A DNA stretch of 64,000 nucleotides from Hymenochaete sp. R1. Lineage: Eukaryota; Basidiomycota; Agaricomycetes; Hymenochaetales; Hymenochaetaceae. Position numbers and translations under genes: made by a program. The stretch's first letter is position 1. Each line of letters opens with the position of its first letter. The notes beneath the pieces are model-generated. The model was not told where the DNA came from and made no database searches. It saw nothing but the letters and a program-made list of their open reading frames with translations. Below, one piece after another: positions 20,978-32,770 of this stretch. The stretch covers positions 62,001-126,000 of the forward strand of contig JAFREE010000041.1 of the NCBI GenBank assembly GCA_019400425.1, in the 5' to 3' direction.

Positions 20978-22663
20978 TCACCAAATTTCAACCCAGATCC
21001 CAATCCCGGCAAAGGCGACCGCAAGTCCAACGATACACCCTATGTACGCTGCCGCCGGGAGACCTACTCGCGGAAGGATAGGAGGAGAGTGCAGAATATT
21101 CAATACGCCATGAAGAATGGCGAGGATAGCGAAGGTTTTTGAAAGGGAGAGCGAATGGAGATATGCAGGGGAATACGAGTCGATAAGTGAAGGAGACGAG
21201 TGAAAAGAAGGAAGGTATGCTGCAGCGAGGATGAGGGTCATACCAAGGGAGAGAAGGATGGAGTCGAGGCGTTGGAGCACAGCAACGAAAACGGGTATAT
21301 CCTATTTCACGTGGAAAAAAGAATGTATTCAGTGCGGGGCTTCAAAGTATTAAAAATTCAGCGCTTACGATGTATGGTTCGCCATAGATGTCCTCCAACT
21401 CTTCTCTCGCCCTCACATTCGCGAGGCGGGCGAGAGCGGCGTCAACTTCGAGTGGCTCATTCACATCGATCTGAACATTATCGATATTGGCCATCGTATT
21501 AGGACGCAAGTCTTGTGGCGTCAGAGTCTTTCTATCTTCGACACCAGCCCTATCTGGAACAGAACCACGGGAACCAGAAGTCGACGCTCCCCTCCTCAAC
21601 AGTACGTGTCCCTCCACTTCATCCGAAAGGTTAAAGTCAGTAAAGGGGGGCTTTGGCCTTCCATCGTCATTTTCAATGCGATCAAATCGCTCGCCGAAAG
21701 TATGCATATCCCGGTACAGGAAAAGCTGTTCGTAGCCTTGAATGATACCTGCACAAATTTCTGCGAGCGCCCAACCAAGAGCTATAGCCCATACATCGTA
21801 GAAGATGGGGTCAGAGACTGGTGTTTGTACACGAGTGTCAATCGATGTTGACGTCCAATGAAGGTCCTTGATAGCGAAGGATGCAAGTCGTAGAGATTCC
21901 TGGATCCAAGCGATAAGGATAGCATGGACGACTGATATGATGTGAGGTAGCGTGTGGCTTTCATACTCATCATCTGTATCTGGGAGGCGCAATCGCCGGG
22001 GTAAGCAGAAGTCCCCGCAAGCCTGTGCTGCAACAATGAGGAAGGAGAAAAGAGGTCTTCGGAGAGCGTGGGTAAGGGTCCAAAGGGCAGCAGCAAGAAT
22101 TACAGATAGGGTCAAGCGTCCGAATGTTGGAGATACGTTATCTGGGTATTGTGAGGATTTTGGTGTGACAAGAAGTGAAAGCAAGCTGGATAGGATGAGA
22201 AAAAAGAGAGATGAGACGGGAACGAGGGCGTATATGAGAAAAGTGCGCCGATATGAATGTGGATCTGTAAGAACAATTGAGCTTAATATCAGCTGAAGTA
22301 GTTCTGTTTGAGCTTACGATGAGTAAATCTTTCTTCATCCAGGTGTTCTTCAAGGCATGAAGATGTTCGACTTGGACCAGCATCGCCGCTTTCTTCGTCC
22401 TCTAGCACGCTTCTCAACCTCTCAGCAGAACGCGAGTTAGAGCCTGACCCCGAGCGCGGAATACTATGATTTAGTCTTCCGTAGGAGGACTCTGCAACTC
22501 CCGTCCCTTTACCATGACCATAAGCATAATCGATTGGTGAGAAGTTAAAATCGAAAGAATCCGAAGCCGGAGAAGGTGCTTTGCCTTTCGTCGATCCTGC
22601 CGCCACAGACACGTCTGCTTTTTTTCGACTCGCGGCGACTACTGCGGCAATCTTCGCAGCCAT
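20978..22663 (-). CDS. Multi-pass membrane protein, 521 residues, unknown
   Basis: Three exons: 22663-22318, 22264-21369 and 21301-20978, phase-consistent. The first 115 residues are soluble and Ser/Gly-rich (MAAKIAAVVAASRKKADVSV). Exon 2 opens with membrane segments (RTFLIYALVPVSSLFFLILS, then LTLSVILAAALWTLTHAL). A further hydrophobic stretch, YDVWAIALGWALAEICAGII, precedes a long charged loop. The last exon has two or three more helices (SILLSLGMTLILAAAYLPSF, then LPAAAYIGCIVGLAVAFAGI) and ends GIWVEIW. I count about six to seven membrane segments and no transporter signature. It is probably an endomembrane protein. The start ATG has an Ala-rich N-terminus that is not a clear signal peptide. 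Confidence 0.82.
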
Positions 22664-22926
22664 TCGCGTCGCCAGCGTTCGAATTCTGCTGGTGCAGAGA
22701 GGGAAAAAAATAGGAAGAGAAGGTTGTGATGTTATGAAAGATGGCCAGCCAGCGTCCCGGGCTTAAGCACGCGCATACGCCGAATCAAGTAACTGGCACG
22801 TAATCACACGTGACATCGCTACATCGTCCTCGTCTCCGACGTCGTCGAACAATCATGTACGTCGCAAACTTTTAAGCTTGGTCTCCAACCACGACCATCG
22901 CAATTTTCGAATTGTCCAGCGCGACA
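22664..22926. promoter_or_regulatory. Divergent promoter, membrane protein/UQCC2-like
   Basis: A 263-bp region between divergent start codons. It contains CACGTGACATCG-type sequence near 22806, with a CACGTG core that could bind bHLH factors. This is not tested. Confidence 0.4.
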
Positions 22927-23330
22927 ATGTCTTCGGCGAAGCAGCTCAGAAGTATCGCCAACAACTGGCCAACAGATCCCTTTCGTCCGAACATGCAGCT
23001 TCGTTCTTTTCTCCTCTCTCTAGCAGACCATCCTCGTTTGACGCCTTCTGCTGTCCGCGCGGTTCAAGCTTTAAGAACAAACGAAATCTCAAGAAAAGTA
23101 AGTGAAGTTTCATCCTTGCCCTCTCTTTTGTTTACTCTTTCCTAAATTCTGTAATCCAATCCGAGAGTTATATGCTTATGTCTTGGACCCATACTTAGTA
23201 TCCTCTTTCGGAAAGAACTCTGCGACCCGCTTCGAAGAAAATGCATTACGATTATGTAGTCGAGGGCTTCGTCAAAAGTGCTCAGGGTATCGGTCGCCCG
23301 TGGTGGAAAAGGTTTCTGGAGATTTGGTAG
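22927..23330 (+). CDS. UQCC2/CBP6-like mitochondrial complex III assembly factor (tentative)
   Basis: Two exons: 22927-23097 and 23199-23330, 100 residues, 101-nt intron of phase 0. Sequence features: NNWPTDPFRPNMQLRSFLLS, then AVRAVQALRTNEISRKYPLS, then VVEGFVKSAQGIGRPWWKRF, ending LEIW. The length, the RxYPL segment and the compact helical LYR-free layout resemble the UQCC2/Cbp6 group, which helps cytochrome b synthesis and assembly. The assignment is from memory of family appearance and is moderate. It is divergent from the membrane-protein gene. The GTAAGTGAAG donor is strong. Acceptor ACTTAG at 23198 keeps the frame; other AGs upstream do not. Confidence 0.68.
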
Positions 23331-23790
23331 CATGGGAATCAACGCTATAGGACCAGATGATCTTATGAAGCTGGCTTTAACCTCTTCTTTAGGTATTTCT
23401 ACACGTCCGGTTTTATCGCTAAACTTTGCTGCTTTGTCTAAATTTCTTACGAAGTTCCAGAGCGCATGTTGACATCGAAAGTTGGACGTGATCAGAAAGG
23501 ACAATATGCTAGGAAATGGATTAGGATATGAAATTGTATCACAATGTGATTGTCCCAGTAAGCCACTAACACAAACTGGTTCATAACCAGTTTGTTTTAA
23601 GCAGTGCGCTGGGCGAGAGAGTAAATGAATGACTCACGTCCTCGGTGTCTGGAAAGCTATCTCTCTCTTTCTCTTTAAAAAGGTTATTTGCGGCGCTTGC
23701 TTAGTGTGTCATAGCTGTTGGGAACTTGAAGAAGCGGGTTAATCAAGTTTGTAGTTTCATTTATGGCTGCTGTTGCTCGCGAGACATTGG
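23331..23790. other. Convergent 3' interval
   Basis: Lies between the UQCC2-like gene and the family II copy on the minus strand. It carries a short inverted repeat (ACTGGTTCAT.. ATAACCAGTTTGTTT near 23576-23600) and no supported coding frame. Confidence 0.4.
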
Positions 23791-24658
23791 TCATGTACGA
23801 GTCTCGCGACGTTTGGGCTCCAGTGATTTCCTGGCATCGTCCGTATGGCGGATCAGCTTTCTCCATACTCTTTTCACTTCCGTAAACCAAGGACGGGCCT
23901 TAGCATCCTTTGGCACCTCGCCAACGGAATTCGGTTCCGGTGCTACTTTCATTCACGGCAACACTTCTGGATTTCATATTTACAGTACTTAATACTGCCT
24001 GCTTCTGTTGCACTTGGCGTTTCTGCGCAGAAGGAAGAGGCTCAAAGCAAGTGAAGGTCACTCACCGAATTGATTGGAGCTCAGGGGCAGAAATTCATAT
24101 ATACTTAGTAATTCCTCAAGTTGTGGCACGGTGTTTCGTTTCTCCTCGTTCATCTCATTAAGAAATTTCGTACCCGGAGACCCCCATGCATCCAACTTTA
24201 CTCTCGCAGCATCGCATCGCGCTTCTTGAGAGCTACCTCTGAAACCCCGTTATTCACAGGCTCAACCGTAGGATCGCGGATTCGCCATAAAGAAATGCAT
24301 TGTTCTATAGCAGAGCGGTAACCTTCTTGGGCCTTTCGAAGGGCATTAATCCGGCCATTCATAATGTGTTCGAGTCGAGTTAGCGTAGCCTTTTCAAGCT
24401 CTACTGCATTCATAACGTCTTCGATGCGACTATGAAGTATACAAGGCTCTGGGTAACCAGTTCCCTCATTACTGACCCTTCGATGTAATATAGAGCACCT
24501 TTTGTGTCATAAAGGCGGCTGAGGAACTTTACAACAACATCCACAGGATAATTACTATACAGGCGTACATCAAGCACGGAAGGCACAAGCCCATAAGTGA
24601 AACATCGGCTTTCAGTGCTCTTGTTTGTCTTGTTTATCCCTCTCTTTCGTTCTAACAT
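23791..24658 (-). CDS. Coiled-coil protein of repeated family II (copy 2)
   Basis: Exons read on the minus strand: first exon ending 24477, then 24429-24323, 24236-24066, 24022-23996 and 23945-23791; all later phases agree. The joined text runs RIEDVMNAVELEKATLTRLE, NGRINALRKAQEG, then KLDAWGSPGTKFLNEMNEEK, then LLSIYEFLPLSSNQFE, then PEPNSVGEVPKDAKARPWFT and VKRVWRKLIRHTDDARKS. This mirrors copy 1 at 18845 in order (helix, FLNE.., LPL.SxNxF, GEVPK, VRK). The start is doubtful. ATG at 24658 (MLERKRGINK) resembles the copy 1 start but overlaps the end of the family I gene by 47 nt. Alternatively the two are one gene joined by a longer intron. No known domain. Confidence 0.55.
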
Positions 24659-25046
24659 GTCTAATTTTTGGCCTCTCTTTTTGGAGTATTTTATCCCATG
24701 CTCCAGCAATTTCGATCACGATATCATATTCATCTGCCGCCTTCGAATGTTTAACTGGGCGCGATAAAGGTGCGGGGCCACCGTCGTAGTACGTTACTAA
24801 GTCGACAAATGGTCACCCTATGGATGAGAAGGTTCAGGCAAAAAACTCACCTTCAGATTTTGTTGCACTTGCGCCTTGGATCGGGATGGAAACATAGCCT
24901 GACATGCCTAACTCCTTTATCTTACGCCCATAAACTGTCGAGAAGTATGTCATGTGCCTGAATAAAAGCAATCGAAAGAATGTCTGCGACCTACACGCCT
25001 CCAGTCTCCTGATGTTATCTTCCGACAGCTTGGGGGTGTTGGACAT
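24612..25046 (-). CDS. Small protein of repeated family I (copy B), 106 residues
   Basis: Three exons: 25046-24995, 24934-24851 and 24796-24612, both introns phase 1. Exon 1 is MSNTPKLSEDNIRRLEA. Exon 2 gives FYGRKIKELGMSGYVSIPIQ. Exon 3 begins VTYYDGGPAPLSRPVKHSKA, then ADEYDIVIEIAGAWDKIL, and ends in a charged Lys/Arg/Asp/Gln tail. The first two exons match copy A closely in pattern (LxxxxIxRLEA, then F..xIKxxGxxGxVxI). The third matches copies C and D in having K-rich, H-S, E-Y and a Trp about ten residues later. It has no signal peptide, membrane segment or known catalytic motif. Function is unknown. Confidence 0.62.
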
Positions 25047-26042
25047 AGTGAGCTGTTGATCGAAGCAGAGTCGTCTCTCGCCACAGTGGGAGGGGCGCAG
25101 CGTTGAAATAATCCATCCACACAGTATTTCTATGCGGTCGATGTCTTTCAATTTTGCATCTTCGCCACACGTTCTAGAGAACTGTTGGGGATGGCCCGAA
25201 GGGACTTCTCCACTGGCACTAAAGGGCGATAAGCGTGTCTCTAAGGAAGCAATAATACAAAGTTAATATTTACCCGATACTCTCCATTGGGATTGATCTG
25301 GCAGAAGCATATAGACAACATTCTTCTCTAGGAGTATCAAGAGCAGTAAAAGAGCGTAAATAGTACATGAGAACCTCCCAGCGATGCTTCGGGTTGAGTC
25401 AGTTTCGCCCAAAATACGTAAATGCATCCAGATGCTTCGGTCAATCCATGATCTTCGCAAGGTCACCCATATCAGATCGGAGGTACAAGAATAGATCATC
25501 TCCTGGTGTTATATTGGTAAGTTATACACGGGCGTTGGACCGCCACTGACGGAAAATTGGCCATGCGGATGAGAGGCCACAACCTATCCGTAACGTTGTT
25601 CGCCACTTTCAAGCATCGTCCTGATAGATGGCAAAGCTAGTGCGTAGAAGTCCAAAGTGCGAAACCTTCCAGTTTGATGCTCATGTCGCTGCCATATCCG
25701 ATTTCGGCGCCTGGGGCTGGAGTTCAGTTGACAGTTCAGATCAAAGTTCTCGTTGGCTTACAAGCTAGAAACAAACAGCGATGCGGAGAGAGATGTCCGG
25801 CTTACGTTATATAGTCACGTGTAAAACATCGCCCCATTGGGCAGTCTGGGCGACGCGCGACTCGAGTCGCGTTTGAATCTTTGAAATTGAACGTCCTTCC
25901 CTTCTTCTTCAGCTTCTACTGACTGCCCTTCAACGTCTCTGAGCGAGGTGCACGAGAAATCTCACAACAAGAGAGAGACACTAAAATGCCATAATACTTG
26001 CGCTATCGACGAGGTCATTCCAGGAAACATTTTGACTAAAGA
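25047..26042. other. Intergenic region upstream of APC1
   Basis: About 1 kb between divergent genes. The right part carries the APC1 promoter and a CT-rich leader (25890-25960). Short open frames on both strands have no recognisable content. Confidence 0.45.
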
Positions 26043-29000
26043 ATGTCTACGACCAACCTAGGCCCCATTATCCTTGACGCCTTCTCGCAATCCTCGTCTT
26101 CAGGTTGTCGCTTTTTGGGTCATGACGAATCGAGAAACGACGCGTCTCATAGCTCCGAAGGCTCTGATTTGCTCAGATCAGTTCGAGCGGCCTTCCATGG
26201 GTCCAGAAATGACCCAGATCCACCCATTCAGCGGACTGTTTATGCTTCCGTGGACGGGAATGACAGTGAGGAGGAGCTAGCTTGGAACGAGAGCACAGTG
26301 GTGTGGAGCATAGGGGGCATACTAAGGAATACTTGGAGCTTTCATGAGGAGGGCCAGCGAATTCAGTACGCTTGTTTCGGTTGGCTCAGGACGGAAGGCA
26401 CGATGCACTCAAAGTATGGTATATCGAGACACAACACAGACGAGTCCGATGCCGAAGAAGATGTCAGCATGGCGTCTCCTCAATCTGCGGGACTAGAGGA
26501 GGATGGAGGGGGTAGGTCTGAACGAGACGTATTTGGACCTTTCTTCCGAGCACGGCGCGCACGCATGACGACTGTTGAGCCCACCAACATCGCTCGCGCT
26601 GTTTTCGTTTTTCTTCGGCATTTTGGGCGTGTCTTTCTACTCAATGGGCTCGAGTACTCATTCTCGCTACCCTTCATTGTCCGCCGGGCCTGGCCGTTGT
26701 CTCCTCACGGTGTACTGCTTCAGCGAATCGTCGACCCTTCTGAACTAGACGAACCGGATCCCTTGCCGAGTCTATATACATTCACCAATCCTTTCCAGGA
26801 ACCTCGCCCTGTTGGATTTGCCAAATGCATCAAAGGTGCTCATAGACTCTCTGAAACTCACACTACAATAGTTGGTCACGATCTAGACGAACAGGTTGGA
26901 TTCAGCGTTCCGGCGGAAGAACATATTGTGTGGATTGCCCCACGGTTGCAAGATACGTCTAACTCAGACAATATCATCGTTTCCCTTGATCAGCACAAGA
27001 CACGACTATCCTTCTGGCGCTACGCCTTTGTTACCGAAAGTGCCATCCAGCAGAATATCCAAGATCCTGGAGTTTTTAAAGCGCAAGGTGGAGAGAAATC
27101 ACACCAACAAACTCGACATACGGCTAACGATATGGTTTCAAGAGGGGACAGGATACGCGCACCTTCTCCCGAGTTCGAGCCTACGCAGGTTGCCGCTCCA
27201 GGTGGTATGGGCCTGCCGCCCTTTCAGGGGATACCGCCACCCATGACGACCGCCTCAACACTCGCCTCCCTTGCCAGTTCCGGTTCTGGCCTTTCGCAAT
27301 GGCCTGGCTCAGATGGCACCGGCGGCCGAAAAAGTTCTTTGACGAGGAATGATTTGACTTCGACGATGGATAGGATGGTTTTGGACAGGAAAAGTGACAT
27401 CCATGCTCCGGGATTTGTACCTATTCTAAGCCAGTCTATCTTGCCGGTCTACTGGATGCAACGTTTGTACGTTCACGAACTTGAGGACAAAGAGTAAGCA
27501 TAACTCTCGCTCGTTTCACTTTCATTTCCCTCACCAGCCTCCAGTTCGAATTCTTGGAAGGACATATCGTTCGCTGTTCATGATCAACGTTATGACGGCA
27601 AAAAATACCGGTGTCTCGTGGCGTTCTGTTTACCCGAGTCTCAGCAATTAATTCAACTTGAACTGTCCAAGAATCCGGATGATTCTTTGGGTTTGAACAT
27701 GCACTCGATAACGCCCTTCGTCCGGTCTGTTGCAGCAGTGAAAGCTTGTAGACGCAAGATATGGGACCTTCTGACGCTGAAATCCGATCATACCTTATCC
27801 ATATTGACCTTTGAAGGTTCTGAGCTTAACATTGACTTCAGTCTCAATGACTCTCTTCGGTCACGAGTTGGAAATCCTACGAAGTCGCCAGTAGATGTCT
27901 CAATGCAGAGCGATGCTGACATCTCCATGTCGTCAAGTATTGGATCCAGACCCCGAGTCGTCGCACTCCGTGATTCCATAGTCTCCAATGTCATACTCGA
28001 GCTCGAAAATGGTGATAAGGCTCGTCTTCACGTGAACCTATCGCCCTCCGATCCTCTCGTGGAGTCAGTGATGGTCGTGCTCGCGTCGAGCTTAAAACAT
28101 GACCACTTCCCGAGGATCTGGACGGAGTTTCTCCGCATCTGGAACTCAAACCATTACAGCGTCATGCCAGATATTCAATTCGACTGCCTCGCGAAGGCTG
28201 TTCTGAACCATTGGGGTATGGGCTGGATCTCGGCGGAAAATCCTGCTAGCACCCCGACGAGTCCATGGGATGATATGCTGAGCTCCACTCAACATTTCAG
28301 ACTGCAAGATGATCCCGTGCTTTCACATATCGTACCGCCGACGAAATCTCCATCAGCCCTCCCGACTTACCGTTCCTTGACGAAATCAGAAAGAAACTCG
28401 TTGCATATTCTCTTAGCGGGACTGCACGTGCTCGGGGAAGAGCTCAGATTGCTACATTACGAACACGAATCGCTTTTACGCCTTTCATCATTGACAGTTC
28501 GACTGGCGCAGATCATTCGGCCAGGTTTCTTTGATCTCTTGAAGAGGATGTATCCGAGCTCTGCAAGTGGTTGGAAGACAGGTACGGAATGAAAATATTC
28601 TTGTTGATTCAACATCTTAATAAATTTATATTCGTAAGGTCTTGATATGACTTCAAAGGGCGAGGTTATGCTTCCTATCGACTTTCCAGCAGGTCTCTAT
28701 TCTCACCTTGCTCAACCCGACAACAACCTCGAAACAGCGATCGCACGACCCATCCTTTCATATGCTCTCGGAGACGTTGACGCCCATCCAATCATGCGCG
28801 AATTTGTTGCCCTCTTTTCTGCGTTGTCGGACCATGGAACGCCCAGTACCAGGAAACGCGCGGAATCGACCGTTCTGTTGATGGCGCGCAAGCTATTTGG
28901 TGCAGATTTCTTGCACTTGTTACCGTTGTTCGTGAGTGTACCTTTGAGAGAGGCAGCAAGAACTTGTCAATTGGGTCCGCCAGCTGAATGGCCGGCGAAC

Positions 29001-32000
29001 GCATACGAGTTCGTGGGGAGAAGCGATTTAACAGAGTCAGGAAAAGTTGCCGGTGATCTTATGTTCAATGACGGTTATCGGACTGTGAAGAACCATTTAG
29101 TTCGTTTTTTGTTTAGTGGGCAAGATGAATATGTTGACCTTTAGTTCCAGAAAATCGGCGTCCCCCGCAGGACTCATCGCATGATCATGGAAGAGGTCAC
29201 AAAATCCGTTCAACCCTTCGAAGAAGACACTGTGACTGGCGTAGAACTCGAGATTACGGACTTCACGGACGTACGGTTTGGACAAGATCGTCGCCTTCAT
29301 GAGGTGGCGCGGATGTTACGCTCTTCAAACATCCCGTCTATCCGGATGCCAGATAGACCAGATTTGAGGTTTGTGGTTATATATACCTTTGTGGACAATT
29401 ACTAAGATAGTCTTGAATACAGTGATCATGATCTCGCAAAAGAACAAGGAATGCATGTACTGAGAACAGCTGAACGAACTCTCGCACTCCCGATCGGCCG
29501 AGCCATGTTTACGTTTGCGACAGTCTCATCCGTCACTCGGGAGTTGTACGAAATTCCCAAAATCGAGCTCACGATTCGCCTCTTACCTCAAGGTATTACC
29601 ATAGCACCGGAAGCAGGAAAGATGCCGTTCGAAGCGTTGAACTGGGCTGACTTTCACAACGGTGTCGCCGCAGCTCTTCGTATCTCACCGTCTACAGGTG
29701 CGATAGACTCCTCGTGGATCTCTTTCAATAGGCCCACAGAGTTGTCGGCGGAACATGCTGGATTCCTTTTCGGACTAGGTTTAACGGGACATTTGAAACA
29801 AATGCTGACGTGGCATACATTTGGTTATCTCACTCCGAAGCACGAAATGACATCCATTGGCGTCCTGCTTGGTCTCTCAGCTGCGAATGTGGGGAGTGCA
29901 AACAAGCATGTGACGAAGCTCCTCGCTGTTCATACGCCAGCTTTCCTCCCTTCGCCAGACGTAGATCTTAACGTCCCGTTCACGACTCAAACGGCAGGTC
30001 TCGTCGGAATTGGCCTGCTTTACATGGGTACGAAAAACAGACGCATGGCTGAAGTTGCTTTACATCAAATCAGTAGAGTCGATATTGCGCAGCCTGACTT
30101 ACCGAATGAATGCCGCGAAGCGTACACTCTATCTGCTGCGCTATCATTTGGGATGATTATGCTCGGAAGAGGATCGGGCGCTACCAGCCCCGCCGACGTA
30201 GCCCTTCTTTCTCGCCTGCGAGTTCTCATGCACGGTGAAGGACCCCGTGAAGGATCCTCGAAGCAGGAGTTTGACGTCAACCTGACTTCTCCTGCCGCTT
30301 CTATCGCCATGGGTCTTATGTACCTCAAAACGAACCGAAGAGATATCGCGGATATCATGACAATTCCAGATTCCGTTGCTTCGTTGAACCTCATCCAACC
30401 CAACTTCTTGCTTGTACGCACGATAGCGCGTAATCTCATCATGTGGGATGACATTAAGCCAACCCAGAAGTGGCTCGTTGACCAGATTCCGAAGTCGATC
30501 ATGGAGATGATGGAAAAGCGGGAGACGTCCCAGGTCGTTGATGATGCGATAGAGCTTGCATACTACCACATTAATTCTGGGTCAATCTTCGCACTTGCGC
30601 TGAAGTACGCTGGAACGGCGAGCCAGGAAGCCTATGGGATTATTTCCCAATTCTTTGACTTCTTCCACAGGCTTTCCTCCAGTGCCAGTAAGTGATCGTA
30701 CTTTTGGAGTTTTTGCCAATGTCTAATTGTATTATTAGACCCATCCTTTGACAACCGTATAAAACGTGCCGCATCGAGAGATGGTCTCAGTATTGTCACG
30801 CTTGCGATGGGCATGGTTATGGTTGGTACGGGAGAGCTCAACTGCTTAAAACGCCTTCGCCTTGCGCACGGCATGTATAGCCAAATGACACGTTACGGCT
30901 CTCATATGTCAACGCATATGGCTTTAGGCCTGCTTTTCCTAGGTGAAGGTCGATTTTCTCTCGGGACATCTGACTCTGCGATCGCTTGTATGGTCGCAGC
31001 CTTCTTTCCCCACTTCCCGGTTCTCTCATCCGATCATCGAGCGTACCTTCCCGCCCTTCGACATCTATGGGTGCTAGCTGTTGAACCTCGATGTCTCATT
31101 GCCAGAGATGTCGACACTAAAGAAGTGGTTTACCTTCCTATGAAGATACGCCTAAAAGATGCCCACACTCCTAATGGTATTGTGGGCTTTATTGCTCCAA
31201 CGCTCATACCCTCTCTGGATCGCATACTTACCATCAAGATCGACACACCAAGATACTGGCCTTTCCTTCTCGACATTCAGAAGAACCCTCATCACATGAT
31301 GGGTCTCCTCCAATCTCAAACACTTTTCGTCAAACGCCGAGCAATGTTCCTGAGTTACATGGAGGATCCGAAGGGCAGCCGAAGTCTTTTCGTCCGTTCC
31401 GGGATGTCCACGGGAGATGCCGCCACTCTCGATTGTCCGCAGTTCTTGGACGAGGAAACGCACGCGCACCCAGCGAGTGATATCCAGCACTACATCACTT
31501 CTCATTCAAATGATATATCATTCCTTGCCTTCGCAGACCGGTTTTGTCGAGCAGATGGGGTCACTGACGCTGAGAAGACGTTCAATGCCTTTTGTCACGC
31601 GGCTCTCCTTGATTGCATCATGCAGGACAAGCCTCAAATGCTGACTTCCTACCTCGCTCTTTACCGTGCCCGCCTACTAGGAACCTCATCTTCTGTATCT
31701 TCCCGCGACCAATCTACCCTCAGTCCATCCCATTCTCTCACTCCCATCCGTCAATCTCGCCTCTTCATCATCACGCAACAAGACATCTCACTTACCGCAG
31801 ACTTCTATGGCCGCCTCTGGGAACGCCGGTTCAGCGGCCGTCAAGACGGGATCGTACGGCCGTCGCTCTTACGCGAGAACGCTGTTGAGGGAGTCGTCAA
31901 AGCTCTTGATGAACGACTAAGGGAACGTGTCAAACCTCAAGGAGAGTTTCAAAGAGCTCTTCGAGACTACGTCACAAGTGATGGTCTCAGTGGGATAGAC

Positions 32001-32342
32001 GAACAAACTGAAACTGAACTATCATGGTATCTCCACCGGCATGCCGTCCCTTACGCACCTTACTTGCCAACCGTGCAACGACTCGCGATCGAGATGCTCT
32101 CTTCGTTCGCTGCTTCTCAAACTCCAACTCAGTCCGGATCGGATTTGCAGGCTCTCAGCACCGTGGGACGACAAGCGCAAGGAGACGCACAAGCGCATGA
32201 CAGGAGGCAGCTCGAGCAGGCGGTGAAACTCACGTTGCATGCATCAGTTGCAAATCTCGTTAGACCATTTGGGATGTGGAGCATTGAATCGTTCCATGAC
32301 GTTTTGAGGATCTGGTCCGAGCCTACGCAAGCGGGTGGATAA
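26043..32342 (+). CDS. APC1: Anaphase-promoting complex subunit 1
   Basis: Six exons: 26043-27493, 27545-28581, 28639-29099, 29151-29368, 29423-30687 and 30739-32342. All phases agree, giving 2011 residues. The middle region has the PC-repeat signature of APC1: LLGLSAANVGSANKHVTKLL, then PFTTQTAGLVGIGLLYMGTK. A later PC-type repeat is MSTHMALGLLFLGEGRFSLG. The N-terminal part is a WD40-like region with WKDISFAVHDQRYDGKKYRC, typical of APC1. The C-terminal domain follows SRSLFVRSG. APC1 is the largest scaffold of the APC/C ubiquitin ligase and carries the platform subunits. The start at 26043 (MSTTNLGPI) is preceded by TAAAGA. Length is normal for fungal APC1. Confidence 0.95.
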
Positions 32343-32770
32343 ACAAGCTGCAGCCTTGCATTATACTTGCTAAACTTAACTTATTCCTTTTCATTTCTCG
32401 TTTCTAAACGTTTTTTCCGAAACAAATGTGGGGAAGCAGTTGCAACTATCAACGAAACATGTATTATTTCGGCAAGATGTGCTAATGCAGAGCGTTGACA
32501 GCTACGCAAATATGTATTACAGACGAGAACAAAAACGAAAAAAGGGGAGAATTCCAATGATTACTGCTCGAGGGATATAATTAAAGAATACAGTTGAGCT
32601 ACAAGGCGTGCTACGACAAATTGAATGATTGTTACAATGATTGAGGAAGAAAAGGACTGCGATACATAAACAATGGAGTACTTTAAACGTACGATGCACG
32701 TTTAACCGGCGAGAAGTTGTAAAATACGAAGCACAGGTATCAACCCACTACAAAAGATTGAGTAATGTTA
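32343..32770. terminator. Convergent 3' region, APC1 and membrane/coiled-coil gene
   Basis: A 428-bp, AT-rich interval between the two stops. It presumably holds both polyadenylation regions. There is no distinct AATAAA close to either stop, so the exact sites are not called. Confidence 0.35.
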
